64,000 nt of DNA from JAJVID01 sp035275345. Its GTDB lineage: Bacteria > Acidobacteriota > Blastocatellia > RBC074. The notes under the pieces were generated by a model. The model saw only the letters and a program-made list of their open reading frames with translations, was not told the DNA's origin and made no database searches. A program made the translations under genes and the position numbers. Shown here one piece after another: positions 61,646 to 64,000 of this stretch (the first letter of the stretch is position 1; the number at the start of each line of letters is the position of its first letter). The stretch covers positions 1 to 64,000 of the forward strand of contig DATEMY010000298.1 of NCBI GenBank assembly GCA_035275345.1. The letters run 5' to 3'.

Positions 61646-62569
61646 ATGCCGAATCCCGTCAGCGTCATTATTCCAGCGTACAACGTCGCGCCCTACATTG
61701 CCGAAGCGCTCGAGTCGTTGTTTGCCCAAACTCATCAGGATTTTGAAGCCATCGTGATCAACGATGGCTCAACGGATGAGACCGAAGAGAAGCTTGCGCC
61801 GTATCGCGACCGCATCGTTTACATCAAGCAGGAGAATAGCGGCGTGATGTCGGCGCGGAACGCCGGGCTGCGAGTTGCGCGGGGGCGCTACATCGCGTTG
61901 CTCGACGGCGATGACCTGTGGGCGCCGAGGTTTCTGGAAAGACTCCTTGAAATGCTGGAGTCAGACGAGAGCTTGAGCGCGGCCTATCCGAATGCGATCT
62001 TTCTCGGTTCGCCCAAATTCTCAGGCCGGCTATATCAAGAAATCTTTCCGGCGACTGAACCAGTGACGTTCGACGGCGTGCTTCGGCGTAAATGTCACAT
62101 CTTCGGCTCGTTGGTCATAAGGCGCGATGCGCTGGATGACGCGGGCTGGTTCGATGAAACCCTGGAAGGACAAGGCGCCGAAGATTTCGAACTTTGGTTG
62201 CGAATGTTGCAACGGGGGCATCGTTTCAGATTCACATCGGAGTCGCTGGCGAAATACCGCTGGCGTCACGATTCGCTCTCAAACACCGGGATCGGATCGC
62301 TCAGTTGCCTGATCTCGGTTTACGAAAAATTTCTGGCGAACGAACTGACGGCTGAAGACAACCGCGACTGGATAAAATCCCGATTGCCTGAGCTGCGCGC
62401 GCAGTTGAATTATGCGCAGTTTAAGGACGCCACAGCGAGGAACGATTTCAAGCAGGCGGCCAGGTATCTGGCGAACGCCAATAGATATTACCGACGCCCA
62501 AAATTGATGGTTGCCCAAATCATTATGAAGCTGGCGCCGCGCCTGGTGGCAAAGATCGCGACTCCCTGA
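61646..62569 (+). CDS. Family 2 glycosyltransferase
   Basis: 307 residues. Starts MPNPVSVIIPAYNVAPYIAEALESLFAQTHQDFEAIVINDGSTDET, with the metal/sugar motif ALLDGDDLWAPRFLERLLEML and a catalytic-region segment GQGAEDFELWLRMLQRGHRFRF. This is a standard GT2 fold. It likely adds a sugar to a surface glycan. An asparagine-synthase-like gene follows after 111 bp. Confidence 0.9.
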   Translation: MPNPVSVIIPAYNVAPYIAEALESLFAQTHQDFEAIVINDGSTDETEEKLAPYRDRIVYIKQENSGVMSARNAGLRVARGRYIALLDGDDLWAPRFLERLLEMLESDESLSAAYPNAIFLGSPKFSGRLYQEIFPATEPVTFDGVLRRKCHIFGSLVIRRDALDDAGWFDETLEGQGAEDFELWLRMLQRGHRFRFTSESLAKYRWRHDSLSNTGIGSLSCLISVYEKFLANELTAEDNRDWIKSRLPELRAQLNYAQFKDATARNDFKQAARYLANANRYYRRPKLMVAQIIMKLAPRLVAKIATP

Positions 62570-62573
62570 AACA

Positions 62574-62663
62574 ATGAAAAACATCCTCGAAGTCACACGA
62601 AGAAACACGAATGAAAAGAGAATATCTTCGCGCCTCCTGGTGTGGCTTGGCGGATGTTTTCCC
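62574..62663. repeat. Imperfect fold-back repeat with CACGAAG units
   Basis: GAAAAACATCCTCGAAGTCACACGAAG pairs imperfectly with a right arm ending GGTGTGGCTTGGCGGATGTTTTCC. The CACACGAAGAAACACGAA unit is typical of dispersed fold-backs of this family. It fills the gap before the asparagine-synthase-like gene. Confidence 0.65.
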
Positions 62664-62680
62664 GCAGGAGGAATAACGAA

Positions 62681-64000
62681 GTGGGAAACATTTTTGCCGT
62701 TATATCTCCCGACGAGTCCGAATCGAAATCGGAGGAATTATTCAAGGCGGGGTTGAGATGCGCGCAACGAATTAAATCTCAATCGCCGAAAAACAGAATT
62801 GATGACGCCTGCGCTCGCGCCGCTTCCTTCGCGCGGCGGAACGGGTCGGGCGGCAATCTGGCGACTGACGCCGCGACCGGATGCTGGCTGATGGCCGCAG
62901 GGTCATGGTTTCACTCTGACGGTTACGGAGCCGGAGACGAGGAATGGCTGCTTCAGCGCTTGCTTGAAGTTACCGTGACGCGCGTGGCGCCTGACCTGGA
63001 GGGATTTTTTGTCATCATCTTTTGTGACTCGCGCGCGCGCGAGGTCTTCGTGGTCACCGATCTGATTGGCAGCAGGCATTGTTTCATGCGCGCCATCGGC
63101 GACTGCGTGGCTTTGTCCACCTCATCGTTATTGCTCGCGGCTTTGGACGAAGCCACGCCCGACTCGCTGGCTTGCGAGGAGTTTTTGCGCACGGGGGCGA
63201 TTTACGAAGACCGCACGCTCTTTCGGGAGGTCAAGAAACTCGCGCCCGCCACGATCTACCGTTTTGCTGATGGGGCCCTGGTTGATGAAATCTGTTATTG
63301 GCGGATGTCCGATCTCGATCCCGAGGCGTATGATGGCGAAGACGCCGCGCACGTCCTGGGCGAAGATTTGATCCGCGTGGCCGAGCGGATCACCGCGGTG
63401 TATCGGCGCCCGGTCTGCGATCTGACCGGCGGTTACGATTCGCGGTTGGTGGTGGCCGCTTTTTTTAACGCCGGAATCGGGTTCGAAACAACCGTCACAG
63501 GTTATGACACCGATCCCGACGTGGTTATTTCAAAAGGGCTGTCGAAGTTGATCGGCGCGCCGAACAGGCGTTTCAGTCCCGGCGAACCGGTGCGGCCCGA
63601 GCGGCTTAAAGAGGCGCTGCGATTGACCGACGGCGAATGCGATCTGATTCAGTATGCGCGCGTCCATTTGTTGAGCAACCGTCTTTCGGCCGAATTCGAC
63701 GTGAGCGTCAATGGGTCGTATGGAGAAATCGCGCGCGGCTATTGGTGGAACCTGCTCTTCCCGAAGATGGGCAGACGCGAACAGATAGATTCCCGCCGAC
63801 TGGCGGCCAAACGTTATGCGGTTGATCCATGCTGTCCCGATCTCTATCCTCCTGACGCCGGCCTGGCGGACGGCGGTTCGGACTTCGTCGGGCATCTGGC
63901 CACGGTCATCGGCCGTTTGAATGAGGGACTGGAGGGATGGCCGAACACGGCGCAGATGGACCATGCCTATCTGATGCTGCGAATGCAGCGGTGGCAGGGA
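62681..64000 (+). CDS. Asparagine synthase-like protein without glutaminase Cys (partial)
   Basis: The frame is open from GTG 62681 to the window end; AGGAGG lies ~9 nt before the start. The N-terminal ~150 residues follow the glutaminase fold of AsnB (DLEGFFVIIFCDSRAREVFVVTD) but begin MGNIFAV, so Cys1 is absent and glutamine hydrolysis is unlikely. A C-terminal half has the ATP-pyrophosphatase loop CDLTGGYDSRLVVAAF. Members next to glycosyltransferases may transfer amino groups or amidate sugars. The remainder lies beyond the window. Confidence 0.85.
   Translation, partial: MGNIFAVISPDESESKSEELFKAGLRCAQRIKSQSPKNRIDDACARAASFARRNGSGGNLATDAATGCWLMAAGSWFHSDGYGAGDEEWLLQRLLEVTVTRVAPDLEGFFVIIFCDSRAREVFVVTDLIGSRHCFMRAIGDCVALSTSSLLLAALDEATPDSLACEEFLRTGAIYEDRTLFREVKKLAPATIYRFADGALVDEICYWRMSDLDPEAYDGEDAAHVLGEDLIRVAERITAVYRRPVCDLTGGYDSRLVVAAFFNAGIGFETTVTGYDTDPDVVISKGLSKLIGAPNRRFSPGEPVRPERLKEALRLTDGECDLIQYARVHLLSNRLSAEFDVSVNGSYGEIARGYWWNLLFPKMGRREQIDSRRLAAKRYAVDPCCPDLYPPDAGLADGGSDFVGHLATVIGRLNEGLEGWPNTAQMDHAYLMLRMQRWQG

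Overview
The window is a 64-kb piece of a bacterial chromosome of fairly high GC content. It is most likely from an Acidobacteriota member, perhaps class Blastocatellia. This is inferred from the family mix: an ADOP-type MacB/FtsX permease at the left edge, a cytochrome-c/DUF1549/DUF1553 gene paired with a DUF1501 gene, DUF2934 and DUF2085 proteins, a TIGR03087-like glycosyltransferase and a sialate O-acetylesterase-type esterase. No rRNA, tRNA, CRISPR array, prophage or transposase gene was seen.

Layout. 0-4 kb: the end of an ABC permease, then a secreted TPR protein and a secreted PQQ-like beta-propeller protein. 4-14 kb, minus strand: a heat-shock supercluster in transcription order dnaK, grpE, a CbpA-type dnaJ, a CbpM/MerR-like modulator, clpB, hsp20, lon. 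14-16.7 kb: an HdeD-like membrane protein, a RecQ fragment lacking its ATPase lobe, and a DUF2934 protein. 16.8-25.7 kb: trehalose/alpha-glucan metabolism as two convergent pairs, treZ and a debranching glucosidase on plus, treY and treS on minus. 25.9-35 kb: membrane proteins, an alcohol-dehydrogenase-like gene, a CgeB-type glycosyltransferase, a rhodanese interrupted by an in-frame TGA at an active-site position, a CorC/HlyC protein and a GNAT protein. 35.5-43 kb: the DUF1549/DUF1501 pair, a BrnT/BrnA toxin-antitoxin module, a decayed copy of the DUF1501 3' end, and a clearly AT-richer two-gene islet encoding a lone receiver domain and a CHAT (caspase-like) protease. 43-56 kb: mixed metabolic genes (NIF3-like, ODP/flavodiiron-like, FAD oxidoreductase, esterase, PEP carboxylase N-terminal part, M20 peptidase, thymidine kinase, class II fructose-bisphosphatase) with several gene remnants. 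57-64 kb: a divergent sigma-like protein followed by glycosyltransferases and an asparagine-synthase-like enzyme, resembling an exopolysaccharide locus.

A second layer runs through the whole window. Many intergenic gaps hold long fold-back hairpins whose arms are built from short, imperfect tandem repeats of about 7-9 nt (for example a unit like ATGGGACTT, or GGAATGC). Three have perfect stems of 33, 40 and 43 bp. They sit at gene borders, create spurious in-frame N-terminal extensions, and in two places (the PEP carboxylase 3' end and the inside of treY) similar repeat text enters coding sequence.

The observations most worth following up are the receiver-CHAT islet, the possible selenocysteine rhodanese with a SECIS-like hairpin, the hairpin family, the half-RecQ, and the truncation of PEP carboxylase at a repeat. 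All functional calls come from reading motifs; no database search was run.
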